64,000 nt of DNA from Chrysopilus asiliformis (taxonomy: Eukaryota > Arthropoda > Insecta > Diptera > Rhagionidae), in the NCBI GenBank assembly GCA_964034945.1, contig OZ035961.1, forward strand, positions 368,001-432,000, written 5' to 3'. The position numbers and the translations under genes are program-made. The number at the start of each line of letters is the position of its first letter. The first letter of the stretch is position 1. This document shows positions 25,041 to 38,308 of this stretch, piece after piece. The notes beneath the pieces are model-generated. The model was given only the letters and a program-made list of their open reading frames with translations, made no database searches and was not told the DNA's origin.

Positions 25041-25660
25041 TAGGAAATTGAATTTGGCTCGAAAATTTAAAACCTTTATTAACCCAAAATCGAGATCAAG
25101 TATTTTTTTTCATATAATATATTCAGGTATATTATCGCCAAATCAAACAATAAAATCGAAATATAAAGATTTTCAATTTGTAAAAGATTTTCAAGTCGTT
25201 TTAGATTCAAACAACATTGGAGTTATAACCCATTTTGAAGTTAATGCTTTGCAAGAGACTCCTTGAAAGGATTTGATTCCTAGGATACACGTACATCCTT
25301 TTACAAGACCAATTCTGTTTTCCGCGCTATGGGCTGTTATTAATGCAATATTCTAGTTTAAGATTTGAAGAGTCCCTTTTTCATTATCCACAACATCAAA
25401 ACACTCTACCTCGTTGTTTGTATTTCCCCCTTTCACAGTTTTTGTTGCGTCGTTATCTGAATCCAATGAAAAAATTTGAACAAAATGGATTTCTTCGTAC
25501 ATGTTGAAAACCCCTGCATATCAAACGTACGAGATAAGATATATAGGTATATACTCGTATATAGATTTTTGTGACGCATGTTTTTCGTCTACAGCTGTTT
25601 GTTGTTTCGTGTGAAAAACCAGTTTCTATTCCATTCTCCGGCCCCTTTCGACACAATACA
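25041..25660. other. AT-rich spacer
   Basis: No gene supported between the foldback element and the candidate exon at 25664. Confidence 0.4.
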
Positions 25661-25663
25661 AAA

Positions 25664-25682
25664 ATGGCCTCTCGACACGCAG
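25664..25682 (+). CDS. Possible first coding exon (weak candidate)
   Basis: ATG in a good context (ACAAAAATGGCC) opens MASRHA followed by a donor-like G|GTAAAA. Just upstream the sequence is less AT-rich than the surroundings (25600-25660). If real it would be the first coding exon of a gene with a long intron; no partner exon was found. Reading through the donor gives a long but biased ORF to 25972, which I regard as chance. Confidence 0.2.
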
Positions 25683-26007
25683 GTAAAAATTTAATGCAAG
25701 AGAAATACATATTTCTGATCGATGAGAAACTCAACGGTTTTTCGACGACTTCAGTGGGTATTTTTTTCTTTGAAATTCATGAAAATGTGCACGATGATGC
25801 TGGCTATGAAAAAAACCAGTTTATCTTCTATTCATTTGCCCTTCAAGAAAATTTTGATATACTTACGTTTGGCACTTTTAACTTTATTTCATTGCACATA
25901 AAAAAATTACGGAAGTTTTACACGATTTTCGATCTAGATTTCGATTTTGTGTTTAGCATGCAACAAATTTAAATTGATTTTGTAGCAATATTTTTTAAAA
26001 ATGTTTT

Positions 26008-26042
26008 ATATTCCTTCTTTACTGTTTTTAAAGAAGGAATAT
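26008..26042. repeat. Perfect 14-bp stem hairpin
   Basis: ATATTCCTTCTTTA and TAAAGAAGGAATAT separated by 7 bases. Directly visible; role unknown. Too short for a typical microRNA precursor. Confidence 0.6.
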
Positions 26043-27550
26043 TCAGGTAAAAGTAAAGTGCAGGTAAACTTTCGTCGCCTGAATCTATAACTTAAAGGTT
26101 GTAAACAATTTATTAGGAATTAAATTAATGACTTTTGGCTCGTATAGTCTAGTCACAAGCTTACTGCAATAAAAGTATAGTTTATATAGAAATTTTTTGC
26201 ATCTGTAATTATTATAAAGCAAGTCAAATCAAGGATTAGAATAAAAAAAACCTTTAAGATCAAAAAATAGTTTTTTTTTTTCGAGAATAAGATTTTACGT
26301 CGGATAATTGATTTAATATTTCAAAAAAAAAATAATATATCTACATGAATCTAAATTTAAAAGGCTTGAGCTCCTTAATATATATTCCCATTTCCACTTT
26401 TCTAAAAAAAACTGTCGTAATTTGTTTTTTATAGCCTTATCAATAAAAAGTGCTTTTGAATATATTTTTTTAAACACAAAAGTAGCAGTTTTTAGTAAAA
26501 ACCTTAAAAGTTTAAATTCTTTTTTGATCTTAAGCCAGAGGCTGTGTTTACTAAATGTGGCATATCTTTAATGTAAATATTGGATATTTCAATTTTAACA
26601 ACAAAATTTTACATTTGTATCCAGTTTTTTAACTTTTTGTTTAAAATTTCATTCTTATTTTTATTTAAAATTTTATTCTTGACTTTAAACCATAAAACCA
26701 GTACAATACATTTAATATCAAGTCTTAAATTTGTGTAAAACTAACGAATATTATTCATAAATTACATATTTTTCGTAATATTGAATCATAGTAGTTTATT
26801 TAAGTTTACATTTAAGTTTTTAAATTTCGCAGTTTCGAACACGCAGTAATTTCTCATACTTTTTTTGGGATCATGCAAAATGTCTTTAACTTTATTTGTC
26901 TCCATAGGTATCAAAAATATAATTTTTTAATAGACATTTAATAGAACATAAATATAATCTATTGCGTATGATTAATTACACGCGAATTTCATAAAAAACA
27001 AAAATGCTCATCTTGGATTGATAACGTAAAATATTTACATTTCTCAAAAAATTCGTTATCTTAAATTAAACGCAAGAAACTGTGGAAAAAAATTTTTTTT
27101 ACGAGATAATATCAATTTTTTTGGGCAGAAACAATTGAAACCTCAATTATTTTATAACAAAAGAATAAGAAAATTGGGTTCTGGGATGCTGTGGCCTGGA
27201 AAATGCGCTGCAATTTGAGATTATGCCAATTTTAAGGGGTTTTATCGATTTCGTAAAGTTCCAGAAGACTGGAATTTGCCACAGAAAACAAAAAAGACGT
27301 TGATCAATACGCTGCTGGACAGCGCGATATCAAAAAAATCCGTAGATACTGAAGTTCCCAAAACGTAGTTCAACAGATTTTCTTTGTTTTTTTGGTCTAT
27401 ATTATATTAAATCTAAAACACTATATTCTAAGTATTAGCTAAATTTTCAGTATTTACTGTTGAATAGGGATTTTCCGTTAGGAAACATACTGGTAAACCA
27501 GCTCTATTTTCGGTCAAAAGGCGGAGGAATACTTGCTCCTAGAGGGGAAA
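26043..27550. other. AT-rich stretch without gene
   Basis: Very AT-rich, short ORFs only. Between about 27180 and 27360 base composition is more balanced, with a weak reading frame; I could not assign it. Confidence 0.4.
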
Positions 27551-27554
27551 CAAG

Positions 27555-27592
27555 TATAAATAACGGTGAATCAAGGTGCCTAGCATTCAGTC
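27555..27592 (+). promoter_or_regulatory. Strong TATA + initiator core promoter
   Basis: TATAAATAA at 27555-27563 and the insect initiator TTCAGTC with its A at 27589, a spacing of 34 bases, close to the ideal 30-32. Likely drives the ORF at 27951-28448. Confidence 0.65.
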
Positions 27593-27950
27593 GAGAAAGT
27601 TGTTCGCTCAGTGTATTTTGGTGCTTGGTTGCTGTGTCCGCCGTCAAACTAGTGCTACTTTGAGAGTTTGAAATCAATGTGATTGGTTCACAAAAAAAAA
27701 ACCGGAAGCTGTTTCAAAAAATCCCAGTAGTGGCTACAGGAAAAAAAAACTTAACCGGAGCGGATATTGCAACCTGCAGGTGTGTGATTGCTTGGGATTG
27801 TTAAAAAAAAGATTTGTTTCAAGACTCAATATACAGAATTTGAGAAACGTTTAGGAAAAAGTTCAGAAAATATATCTATTAATATCTTCGAAGCTGAAAA
27901 TTACGTAGAACTTTTTTTCTGTGCATTTGAAAAAATAAAAAAAAATTGTA

Positions 27951-28448
27951 ATGGGTTCGTCAAGGCGAAATGCATACGAGTATCCTGAAAGTAATTTCCA
28001 AGGCAAAACGGAAACCCTCAATAATTGGATTAGGAATTTCCGTTTGAAGAAAATTTCATTGAAACGGCGAAATCGTGGCGATTTGCGGATGTCGGCCATT
28101 TTAACAATGGCGCTTCATACTGCTGAGGAAGAATTACGACGCAAGCAGCAGGAACGTGCCCAAAAATGGTCAATGTTACAAACAAAAATCTCTGCGAGTA
28201 ACAATAGTTGGCAATCGTTAAATTTGTCGTCATGCGACAATGAAAATCACTTAAATAACAATAGTATTAGTAATAGGAATTCGTCAATTTGCAACGGCTA
28301 TTACGTCATAGGGAGTGGTGATGATGACGTGGCCGAAGAAATTGAAAAGAGACAGCGTGATATTGAAAATTTATGGAACAGTGAATTGAGCGGATTAGAT
28401 AGTTTTATAAATAGTTTGAGCCAAGTTAAAACTAGTATTGTACGATAG
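27951..28448 (+). CDS. Orphan single-exon protein, 165 residues
   Basis: Intronless ORF starting MGSSRRNAYEYPESNF about 360 bases downstream of a TATA+initiator promoter. Residues 25-50 are strongly basic (RNFRLKKISLKRRNRGDL). Residues about 50-72 form a charged helix with HTAEEELRRKQQERAQKW. Then come an Asn/Ser-rich linker (about 83-113), an acidic patch (GSGDDDVAEE) and a second amphipathic helix to the C terminus. There is no signal peptide or membrane segment. The balanced codon use compared with surrounding AT-rich DNA and the promoter argue that it is real. I do not recognise the family. It could also be the 5' part of a larger gene, but the stop at 28446 follows a natural-looking end. 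Confidence 0.6.
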   Translation: MGSSRRNAYEYPESNFQGKTETLNNWIRNFRLKKISLKRRNRGDLRMSAILTMALHTAEEELRRKQQERAQKWSMLQTKISASNNSWQSLNLSSCDNENHLNNNSISNRNSSICNGYYVIGSGDDDVAEEIEKRQRDIENLWNSELSGLDSFINSLSQVKTSIVR

Positions 28449-31400
28449 ATTATTTCATATCAACAAAACCGCCGTCCTCTTTTAATTTTAATTCACAAAA
28501 TCTAGCAATATCAAAAATTTAAATGATTTTATGTACATTTAAATCTATTAGAATACCAAAATTTTATCAAATTGTTTTCTATTTTTGTAAGAAAAAAAAG
28601 ATAATTTTGCTGATAATGTTTTGCTATATACCTGTGATATTTGTGTTATTATGCAAGTTTTTCATTTACAGTACCAAAATGTGAAGAAGAGTGATGCATC
28701 TTTCTTGACCGGAACCGGGCTTGAGCTTGGCATGTGTCGTCAGTGAAAGTTCGTTCCACACAATTTTTATTTGAAAAATGTTGCAAAAAGTAATTGAATT
28801 ATTTGGTTTGTAATCATATAACATACTAGTTTTAAGTTTAGTAATTTCTTTTAATTTGATATGAGAATAGCAAAACTCCATGATCTCTAAACGGCAAAAA
28901 CAAAATGGAAAACATTTATCACCGGTCTGTTCTGTAAGTACCTTTTAAAAAACGACAAAACGAAATTTATTTTTATCTTCAAATCTTAACAATGCGAAGC
29001 GATATTACGTTTCTAAACAGTTCTTAATTCGTTGATTTTTCTGTCTTATAAAGACGTCAAAAAGTGCTTATTTTTATAATTCGAATGAGTCATAGATAGT
29101 AAATTAATTTACATTAACATTCAAAACATTTCTATTTTCATGATTATGTAAATTAAATTTTCAACTGACTAATAAGCATGTCAGTTCACTGTCAAAAGCA
29201 AGAAAAGCATTGGTCATAAATGTTTTCCGACAAAATTACTTGATTCATATTGAATCTCAAAGCTTTAAATTTCAATGTAAATAAAAAAAATATCAAAATA
29301 TACGAAAATTTGAAAATTAAATCAATCTCGTGTCTTGTTATTTAAAAATTAAAGTTTTAAAATCAAGAATATCCAATAGAAAGAATTGTGAAAGAAATAC
29401 TTTTGAGATATTGTTCGTCACTATGTTGGATATTCTGGGTTACTGAAAATGAATTTTCTCTAGAATTCTGAAGAAATCCATTTTCCAAGAGTTTTTTTTT
29501 CATTTTATTTTATTTTTTTAGTTTCTTTTCTTTTAATTTTCTTTACAAAATGCGATAAATTCTTATTTCAGTGTTCCACACAAATCATTTATTAGTCTTC
29601 CGGGATACACTACCAGAAATGGATGGATTGCGCGCATAGCAACCACTTCCATGATGTTGAAATTAAAAAACTTCATCTTCACTTCACAGCATCTACTTCT
29701 TCCAACCTTTTCTCGGCAATTTGAAATGATCACAATACTTACAATGTGTATTTTTAGTGTCCACCAGAGAGGAATCACTTGAAAGTGTTTTGTTTGGTGT
29801 GTGAACGGTTAGGCAGGAAATAGTTGTGCTTATGTGCAGTTAGGAAATGCAGCTCACAATACAGATAGGATGTGGTGTAAATTTAGCATATAACCTTGCC
29901 GAGTGCGTGAATAAGGACGGCATGCGTTGATTTTGAGTGTCACACAAAATCCAATTTAATTCTATTTTTTTTATGTTGATAACCAAAACAAGAAAAAATT
30001 GCCATAATGAATTTTACAGAAGAGAAATGTATCATGCGGTGACGTCTACATAGTCAGGTCAGAAGTCGGTCACTAATTCGACCTCGAATCATATCTCTGA
30101 TGGTGGTGACTTGTGTAGGTTGTTTTATTAGTCATGTCTTTTAGTCGTCCCTCAAATCTGGTGATGCTGCATTTATTTCGATATATGAGTCAATTATTGT
30201 GAGGAACACTGCGGACAAAGCGATCTTCTTGCGTCTCACTAAGTTTCTAATTTCTTGTGCAAAAAGGTATGTGGTTACAAAAAATGATACGTAGTATGAT
30301 TTGGTTCGATCGGTATGTTTGTTTTAAGAAGAGGTCATTTTTTTTTATCAATGCAAAAGGCGACCTCTTCTATTTTCTTAATCAATATCTTTTGTATTCT
30401 TAAAGGTTGTGAAAGTGCACAGTTCAGAAACAAAAAGTTTTTAAAATAGTTGTGTTACATGAAAATACTGCGAGTAAATTGGTTATTGTTCTTCCCCAAA
30501 TCCATCTAAACGCTTCGGAAAAGAAACATCTGGCCAGTTAATTTTTTTTATAGGAAGCACGTTTCAATCGATGATCATCGTCCATATTCATAAGCAAAAT
30601 CAGTCTGTACTACTGCTACGCGTTCCCATTATTTGTCCAAAAGCTTCTGTAAGTCATGATCAAATATTTCCAATGATTAATTTTATTTTATAGAAAAGCA
30701 TAGCGTTATTATTGAAGAATCGGCGATCAGGAACTGTCTGTTCATCTGACAATATAAGAAATCTTCGGACGATAAGTAAATTTAAACCATTTCTATATCT
30801 TGCTTCAATTTGAATTTCAAAATATCGACAAAATATGAATTAAACTATTGTATAAAATATGCAATACTCTAAGTTTGCCTTTAAGTACTCAATATTATAT
30901 TTTCAATAATCTTTTAATATATCGGTGAATATGCTCAATTGAGCTAGAATTGATGATCATATGATGTAGAAGTCCTATTATAATTGTTTTGTTATAACTA
31001 ATTAGTGGTATATTCTTTTTGCCCAGCACATTTTTTTTTCAATTGTATGTATTATAAAAAAATACTTATATATTCTTTTATATCGGTTAACTAAGAAACT
31101 GTATTGTAATTTTCCAACTTACAACAGTTGTATATGTACGTGTAACTGCTTTTTGACAGCGTCTTTGGATTAATTTTGTTTACAAGTTGCTTTTGCAAAT
31201 ATTTTCAAACTTCATATTACATACTCATTATTAAATAAAAAGTGGGAATTGTAGAAAAAAAAATATTCGCATTTACAATGAAACACATTTTTCGCTTTTT
31301 GCGATACTTTCAAAAACATGAACTTGTTAAAAATTTTGGAATACGTTAATTGGAGGCTAAAGTTGAATAAAATTGCACATAATCCATCACAATACAAAAA

Positions 31401-34400
31401 AGCATGCTACTGTTTTATAAATTTCCTAATTATATATATAATTTTAGTCATTTGAATGGATTAAAACCAAAATACCGTTTATTAATGTCTTACATATTTA
31501 CTTCATATTATAATTGTATTTAAATATTTTGCTTTATTATTATCGAATAATCTCTTACAATTTATTCTTATTTAAAGAATATGCAATTTGGAAAATTTAT
31601 ATGCTTTCATAAATATTCCTAAAATAATAATTCTTTGGGAAATAACTCGTACATTAAAAAGTAACTATTTTTGATATATCATAAAATTATTACAATCATG
31701 TATTTTTATTCTTCATGTTTTTATAAAACACTGATATTAATACATCACAGTAAAAACATTATATCTCCACTGTTTCTTAATTATGTGATGTGCAAACCTA
31801 ATATTGTATTTTGATATATGGATATACCTTTTAATACAACAATTGCTGTTAGCGCTGAATGTTACTAAAATCTAAATAGTTTCAAATTAATTTGAATAGT
31901 CATACTTTGACGTGTATTTCATAGTCTAAAGTGTAGGCGTTACATTCAACAATTTTAGATACCTTATCATATTAAACAGATAAGCAAACTAAAACTGTAC
32001 GATATCATCTTCACTTTAAACTTTCTGAAATGCCTAAATTGTTTAAGTTGTTACATATATTATATACTTACTAATTTATTAATTATGGTATCAAATTTAT
32101 TTTATGTTTGGCTAGAAATCGATAAGCTGTAAGAATAGTGGTCACTGTATATTTTTATTCTTAAAAAAATCCTTACATATATTTTTATTAGACCTATAAA
32201 TTTATATATATTACGTATTTGTATAAAGTAACCAACTTAATCAGTTGATGAAAATTAATGATCGTTATTCGATATTTGGAAAAAAACTAGAAACTTTTGA
32301 TATTATGAAGCTTTAAAATTTGTCCATATATTTCTTCTTGTGAATTAAAATACTTTTGTTTGATGTTTCAAAACAACATTTTCAAACATTGTAAAAAAGA
32401 CAACACAGAAAAGATATTCGAGAAAATAGAGCTAATTAAAATCATACTTTAGATGTGGAAAAAGCTTTACCCAAAAGATTTAAAATTCTAATATGTTTAA
32501 ACTTAACTAATAAATGAGCTTAAAATTTGGGTTTCATAGTGAAAAATAGTACAATTTTGTTTGCTCCTATGCTCATACTATTTATTCTATATTAATTGTT
32601 TTTGCATTGGTAGTTGAGTTTCAAAGCAAGGTTTACAAAAAATACTGTGTAGCTATTTTGCTAACTGAAGCAAGCTTTTCCTAATTTTATTTTTGTGTCG
32701 AATGCTGATAGACGGGAAATAATTATTATTTTGGAGAAAGGATCATCATAATCTTCACACGACATACACTCGTATGCAACAAATTTATATGTACAAGACA
32801 ACATTGATCTTCATATTGGGGCACCACATCTAATTAATAATTTATTTTTTAACTTTCCTCTTTTTTGTTTACGTTAACCAAGTTTTAGTGTGTATCAGAT
32901 TTGTTTTGTAATGGATATTATAGGTCTTTTGCACAACAAGATAAAATGCCTGGCTTGCCTAATGATCGTGCCGAATGTCAATTGACGCCATTTAATTGAG
33001 TGACTTTTTATCTGTACCGGACTGGTACTGGATTGGTTTTGTAACGTGTTGGTTTCTAGATATTGAACATAAATGTCGGTAATTTCTCCTAACTTTCCTA
33101 TATTTAAATTGGGTTTTTCCAAATATTTTCAGATTTCAAAAAAAGCTTGCAAAGTTTTGAGCTCTTACACTTTTGTTTTCTTTTTTAACTTAAAATCTTC
33201 CTCAATATATTATTCTGGATTACGGCAGATTTTTTTTTCTATAAATAATTAACACGGTAGGCAAAAATAGCTTTTATGTTCATAAACAAAGATTTTACTT
33301 TCAGTCCAAAGGTCCAAAATGACTCACATTTTTTTATGTGTTTGTTGAACGCACCATCAATTTAACGAAAGATTCGTATTTAGATATTTATTTGCTTATC
33401 TAGTTGAAAAACGATAACTTTGTGAAGGGATTTTTTTACATTAATATTTTTTTTTTTCGTAGCATTTTTTAACGAATTTAAAATGTATTGACACTATTTT
33501 GTAGATAAAATATTGGGACGCATTGTTGTAACTTCTGTCGTGTGCTACATTATTACCACGTTTGGTACTACATATAAATATAAATATTGAGCACGTTTTT
33601 AACTGTTGCCATAAAGTTTTGATGATAAGAAATTCAGAGTTCACTTAGAAGTGACACATCAAACCGAACTGTAAGAAAAAGTTTAGTCCATTAATTTTGA
33701 TAATTTTATATGAATATTACTGCAATATGTTATTTATTTAAGCATAATCATGTTTTTATCTTATTACTGCTATCACAAAGTGCTGTGGCAAAAGAATATT
33801 TTTTTGTTTTTAGAATTTCTATTTTAATATCAATCCATAAATGACGGACTGTCTTATCGTTATGAATTACTAGTATTATCCTGAATTAGTCTGAGTACTT
33901 TGCGGATTGGGTTGCCAAGACGGTAAATGTTGTAAACATAATGAAAAAAATCGGTATTTTGTATCTTACAGAACACGGAAAAGTCCTAACTTGTAACGCT
34001 TTCGGTGAACAGAAATGGTTAAATTCGAAAACTTCATCAACAGACATGTTTATGAAATAACTTTTAGAAACACCTTACCTTTTTTCTAGCTATTACGTGC
34101 CCTGAAAAGACTGAAACGAAAAAAAAACAATTATCCAGAAACGGTAATAATTTGATGATCGTATACCAACGAAACTTTTTGCTTTTTACAGACTATAGTA
34201 TCGAATTTGTATTATCATAACAACGAAAAATTGATTTGAGGTTACAAGGAACCTAGTAAAACGTATTCGAAATGATGAAAAAATCTTGGCTAATGGTAAT
34301 TTATTCAGCAGAATATCCTTAATAGACCTTTTCTATTTTACGTTAGATGACGATCAAACAGTATGGCAGACAAAGAAATGCAAGCTGTAGTAAATTTATT

Positions 34401-34780
34401 CCACAAGTTTTATTTAGATCTCATAGTTTAGAAAATCCAACATTCAAAAATTAAATTAACTTTTTAGATCAATCCTTCGGAAAAAACATTCCTCGTCAGA
34501 ATCTACTCTACTTATCTAATTTCAGACAGTAAAAGACGTTCCCGATGTATGTTTAAATGTTTCCAAGAAAATCTTCAAATATTGCGGATTGTAGAAGTCA
34601 CCTTTTATATTCATATATCCTCATATCGAGAACATTTAAATTATTTATAAATATTATTGACGACTTGTATTTTTTGTAACAAAAAGTATTTACTTTGATC
34701 ACTTGTGATCAAATAGCATTTTGTTTATACGCTATGTGATAACTTTGTAAATCTAAGCTAAGAAAAAATTAGTCTAACAC
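28449..34780. other. Gene-poor AT-rich region
   Basis: More than 6 kb with only short ORFs, dense homopolymer tracts and no splice-linked coding exons that I can support. It may be intergenic DNA, or an intron or long regulatory region of a gene whose exons lie elsewhere. Confidence 0.4.
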
Positions 34781-36330
34781 TGGAGCAGTAGCGAACCCGT
34801 TAGGCACCAGAGAGAAGGCCGTCAGTTTCCTCTTCTATGTCGATATAATTTCTGATCTTGGACATCGAAAATCATCTGAAGGCGGTATATTCGAAGAACA
34901 TAGCAACTTCAAGTGATTGTTTCCACCAATATGCACTACCTACACCTACACACAAATCTTCAAAATTCGCTGTGTCCAGCCAAAAACTCGGTAACAGTTT
35001 TCCTTAACCCGATAGCCAAAGTTGTTGGTATATTTCAGTTAGAACAAGAGCAAATCTAGCCCTACACTTTCACATTCGGAGCTGTTTAATTTGAGGCCAT
35101 ACTGGATATTATGCTAAAACGACGAAGAGATAGACAGCGCTTTATTGACATGATCGACATTATTTTCTTGGCACGGTTTGTGGCACAATAGTGGCACATG
35201 TGATGGTCCAATTCTGATGATAATCTGGTAGGCTGCCAAATAAGATATTTCGATAAAATTCTGTTTCTAGATAAAGGCTGAAGTTAATTATATGCAATGT
35301 ACTGCGACCTGGACCAACGGGGAACTGAAAAAATAAAGTTCGCGTGTGTTGACTTGGGACATAGTCGAAACTACAAATTCCACGGAAAGAATTACAGAGT
35401 TCCGATCGGCGGAAAGAACTTCAGATCGACAACAAGATAAAAAAAAATTTAATCAAATCGAGCCAGTAGGCTCCCTCATAAATACTTTTCGGATTAACGT
35501 CTGTTTGCAGGAATCGAGCGACATAGTTTAATGACACTACGAGCTAATTGGCAGTTACCCATTTTGATGAACTGACGTTGATATTGTGCCGTAGCACGTT
35601 TCTTCTATACCATCAAACATTCGTGATTTCTCATCTTTCTGAAAAAGCTGAAAAAGGGGAATCAAACGGAGGAATAAGTGTTTAAGAATTTGTCTAGGCA
35701 GGGTAAAGTTCTTCCGATTCTTTGTCGAAAAACACTTTTTTTGTTTCAGACGACCCGATAACTATATGGGCGTGCAGAATGTCCTTTGCGGCGCAATTAT
35801 TCGAGGATGATACTGGTTTTAAGGTTCCAGACGAAAGTGCTAGAATTTCGGGATGGCTTCGAAGTTGAAGAGTTGTCTACTAACCTGAGGGTCCAGGGAA
35901 ATATTCTGGGGCGCGACGGTATTGCAGAACAGAACCGAACTTTGGTGTAATCAACAAGTAGTCGATCAGCCCTTTTCTCTTCTATAATTCCGGTCCAGTT
36001 GAAGACTGCAAACCTACCGCTGGCGACTCGATTGGTGTTCGGCTGTTTCCTGATGTCTACTCTGGTTATTTCGGGATTCACTTCAATTTTGAGAGTAATT
36101 TTTGGTCCAACATGGAAGGTCTTCTACCTGGTGCAAGTCCTTGTTACGGGAATGGGCGTGTAGCGGTGCTTCTGAAAGATTCCGGTCACTAAAAGTTCTA
36201 CTAGTATAGTTTTCTGATTGGCGTCTCATTAAAGATGAGTATCAGAACTCAAACAGTTTAGTATCACTTTTAATTTTGATACCAACGTGCTTAAACGGCG
36301 GGGTCGGCGATGGATTTTGTTTGATTATTA
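34780..36330 (-). mobile_element. Decayed LINE-type retroelement (probable)
   Basis: The base composition changes to less AT-rich here. On the minus strand near 35060-35190 the frames give NVDHVNKALSISSSF, a stop, then HNIQYGLKLNSSECESVG. This resembles the region of non-LTR reverse transcriptases where DLxxINxW...NGLKLNxxKC follows the catalytic block. The YADD box itself was not found. A minus-strand ORF at 35797-36081 (94 codons) lies in the same block and may belong to the element. No ends or poly-A tail located. Confidence 0.35.
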
Positions 36331-36340
36331 CCAATAAGAT

Positions 36341-36582
36341 TTTTGACTGCGGCGGGGGAACCAAGTTTTGACTGCGGCGGGGGAACCAAGTTTTGACTGC
36401 GGCGGGGGAACCAAGTTTTGACTGCGGCGGGGGAACCAAGGTTAGACAGCGGCGAGGGAACCAAGTTTTGACTGCGGCGAGGGAACCAAGTTTTGACTGC
36501 GGCGAGGGAACGTGTTGACTGCGGCGTGGGAGGGGTGACAACTGCTGCGAGGAAATCAAGTGTTGACTGCGGCGTGGGATCC
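36341..36582. repeat. 25-bp minisatellite
   Basis: About nine to ten copies of TTTTGACTGCGGCGGGGGAACCAAG, exact at the left (starts at 36366, 36391, 36416) and drifting to the right with GGCGAGGGA and GGCGTGGGA variants and length changes. It is GC-rich in AT-rich surroundings. Pro/Gln/Ser/Lys-rich ORFs on the minus strand are by-products of the repeat. Confidence 0.95.
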
Positions 36583-36599
36583 GGAGGTAACATCCCATC

Positions 36600-38300
36600 G
36601 GGGAAATGGCACTAGGTTCCGACGGCGCCGGTATACTGTATTTTAGGATAGCTTTCTAGAAGAACCATAATGGTCTCAACTACAAGTTCCTGCTTTTTTC
36701 ATTCTGATGAGATGACGGAAAAATAGTTGACTATTTTTTCTTCTGATGCATCTAAGTACCGATGCCTGCTCTTTTTTGTCGGATGCTCACAATGTATCTT
36801 TGCGACTTTGACTGGATTGATGACAACTCGTTTACAATCACGTTTTTCTTTGTTATGGTTTTTTTATACGTTCCTGTTTCGTATATCACATCACTCCGCT
36901 AACGGAAGCTTTGCGCTTTTTCGGTAACAACCATTATTCAAGCATGGAAAAAGTACTTTCTGGCTGGTATTTTTAGTCACAGTTTCAACTCGACTGAGTC
37001 GCCATTGTTGCGCATTGTAACAGCGAAACTCCAAATATTTTCAATACCTTCTCCAATGCAGATTATATTGCAGTATCCAATAGATTTTTACTTGGAAGAT
37101 TTTTTTTGGATGTGAGGCTTCTAATTTATTTCTTTGATGTCGACAACAATGTTTGCGGTCTACGAATCAAAATTCATATTTTAAAATGTCTGAGACCATT
37201 CAATTTTGCTGGCGTTTATTTAAAAATACTTGGAATTTTGGAACGGACAGTTCTGACCATCTGATTGAACAAAGAACGGACGGTTCTAGTCAATACTATT
37301 AAATACTTTACAACGGAACATCTTGATCATTGGGTTTACATATTCTGGAAGGACAGCTTAAATATTTGGTTTCAAATATTGTGGAACGGACGGTTCCATT
37401 TATTACGTGTTTTTTTAAACGGTCGGTTTAATTTACAACAAGACGACACTATGTATCAAGAATATCCATCAACACAATAGAAAAAAAAACAAAATCAATG
37501 CCAGATTTGAATCTCCATTAATACTATAGGAAAAGACAGACAAGAGCGACTGACAAAATAACTCGTTAAAATAATTCAATAGACATCTGTAGAGAGCATT
37601 ATGGAGTTCAAACATCTTCTTATCTCCATTGACAACCTTTAGTTTGATGAAGAAAGACTATCAACTAGAAAAAACTAACACGACACATCAAAACAAACCG
37701 AAATTTGTGAGTCTGCAATTATTAATTCAATTGGAAAAAATCGCTTATTAGCTTATGATATTTGCAGATTAAATATTTTTTGTGGATGACTGCAAATCTT
37801 CAAATGTTTTCATCTATTTATATTTAATTACACTCGATATATACTGTTATTACACAAAAATTGAAATACAAATGGGATTAGGAATTGTTACTTAGTTTAC
37901 AACACCCAAATAGAATATGAAAATCATTCTAGTCAAATAAAATATTTTCTTTCAAAAATCTGGGAATGTTTAGTCAAGATTTATTATGCTGTGAAGATGA
38001 AGAAATTTCGCAATAAATTGTCTCTTTTGAAACAATAATAATAAACTTTTTATTTTGAAAAACACTGTGTTTTTTTTTTGTACGTAGGAAAAAATATTTT
38101 CAGGTATATTTTTGTGGAGTTTTGGATTATGAACTTAATTCAATCTCAAAGAGTTGTGGAAAACTAGATATTTATACATACAGGTTTGGCTGTTATTTCA
38201 AAAACAGAAGATGATTTGGTTATAAGAATAATTAAGGTAAGCAAATGTATCACTTTTTATTCGAATGGGTATGATGCTGCATAATATTAAGCTGGAAGCC
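36600..38300. other. Gene-poor stretch with scattered GAACGGACGGTTC motifs
   Basis: No gene supported. At 37237-37430 the palindrome GAACGGACGGTTC occurs twice exactly (about 37275 and 37382), with variants GAACGGACAGTTC and AAACGGTCGGTTT nearby. Confidence 0.45.
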
Positions 38301-38308
38301 TATTATGG

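Noticed and set aside
25571..25972. 133-codon plus-strand ORF
   Set aside because: Phe/Ile/Asp-rich translation of AT-rich DNA; only the first 19 bases after ATG 25664 could be a coding exon.
27180..27360. Possible THAP-like fragment
   Set aside because: A few residues looked suggestive but the required Cys/His ligands are not in order.
36341..36582. CRISPR-like array
   Set aside because: Units are contiguous with no unique spacers and the genome is eukaryotic.
36242..36598. 118- and 100-codon minus-strand ORFs rich in Pro, Ser and Lys
   Set aside because: They are translations of the 25-bp minisatellite, which stays open in several frames because the unit lacks stops.
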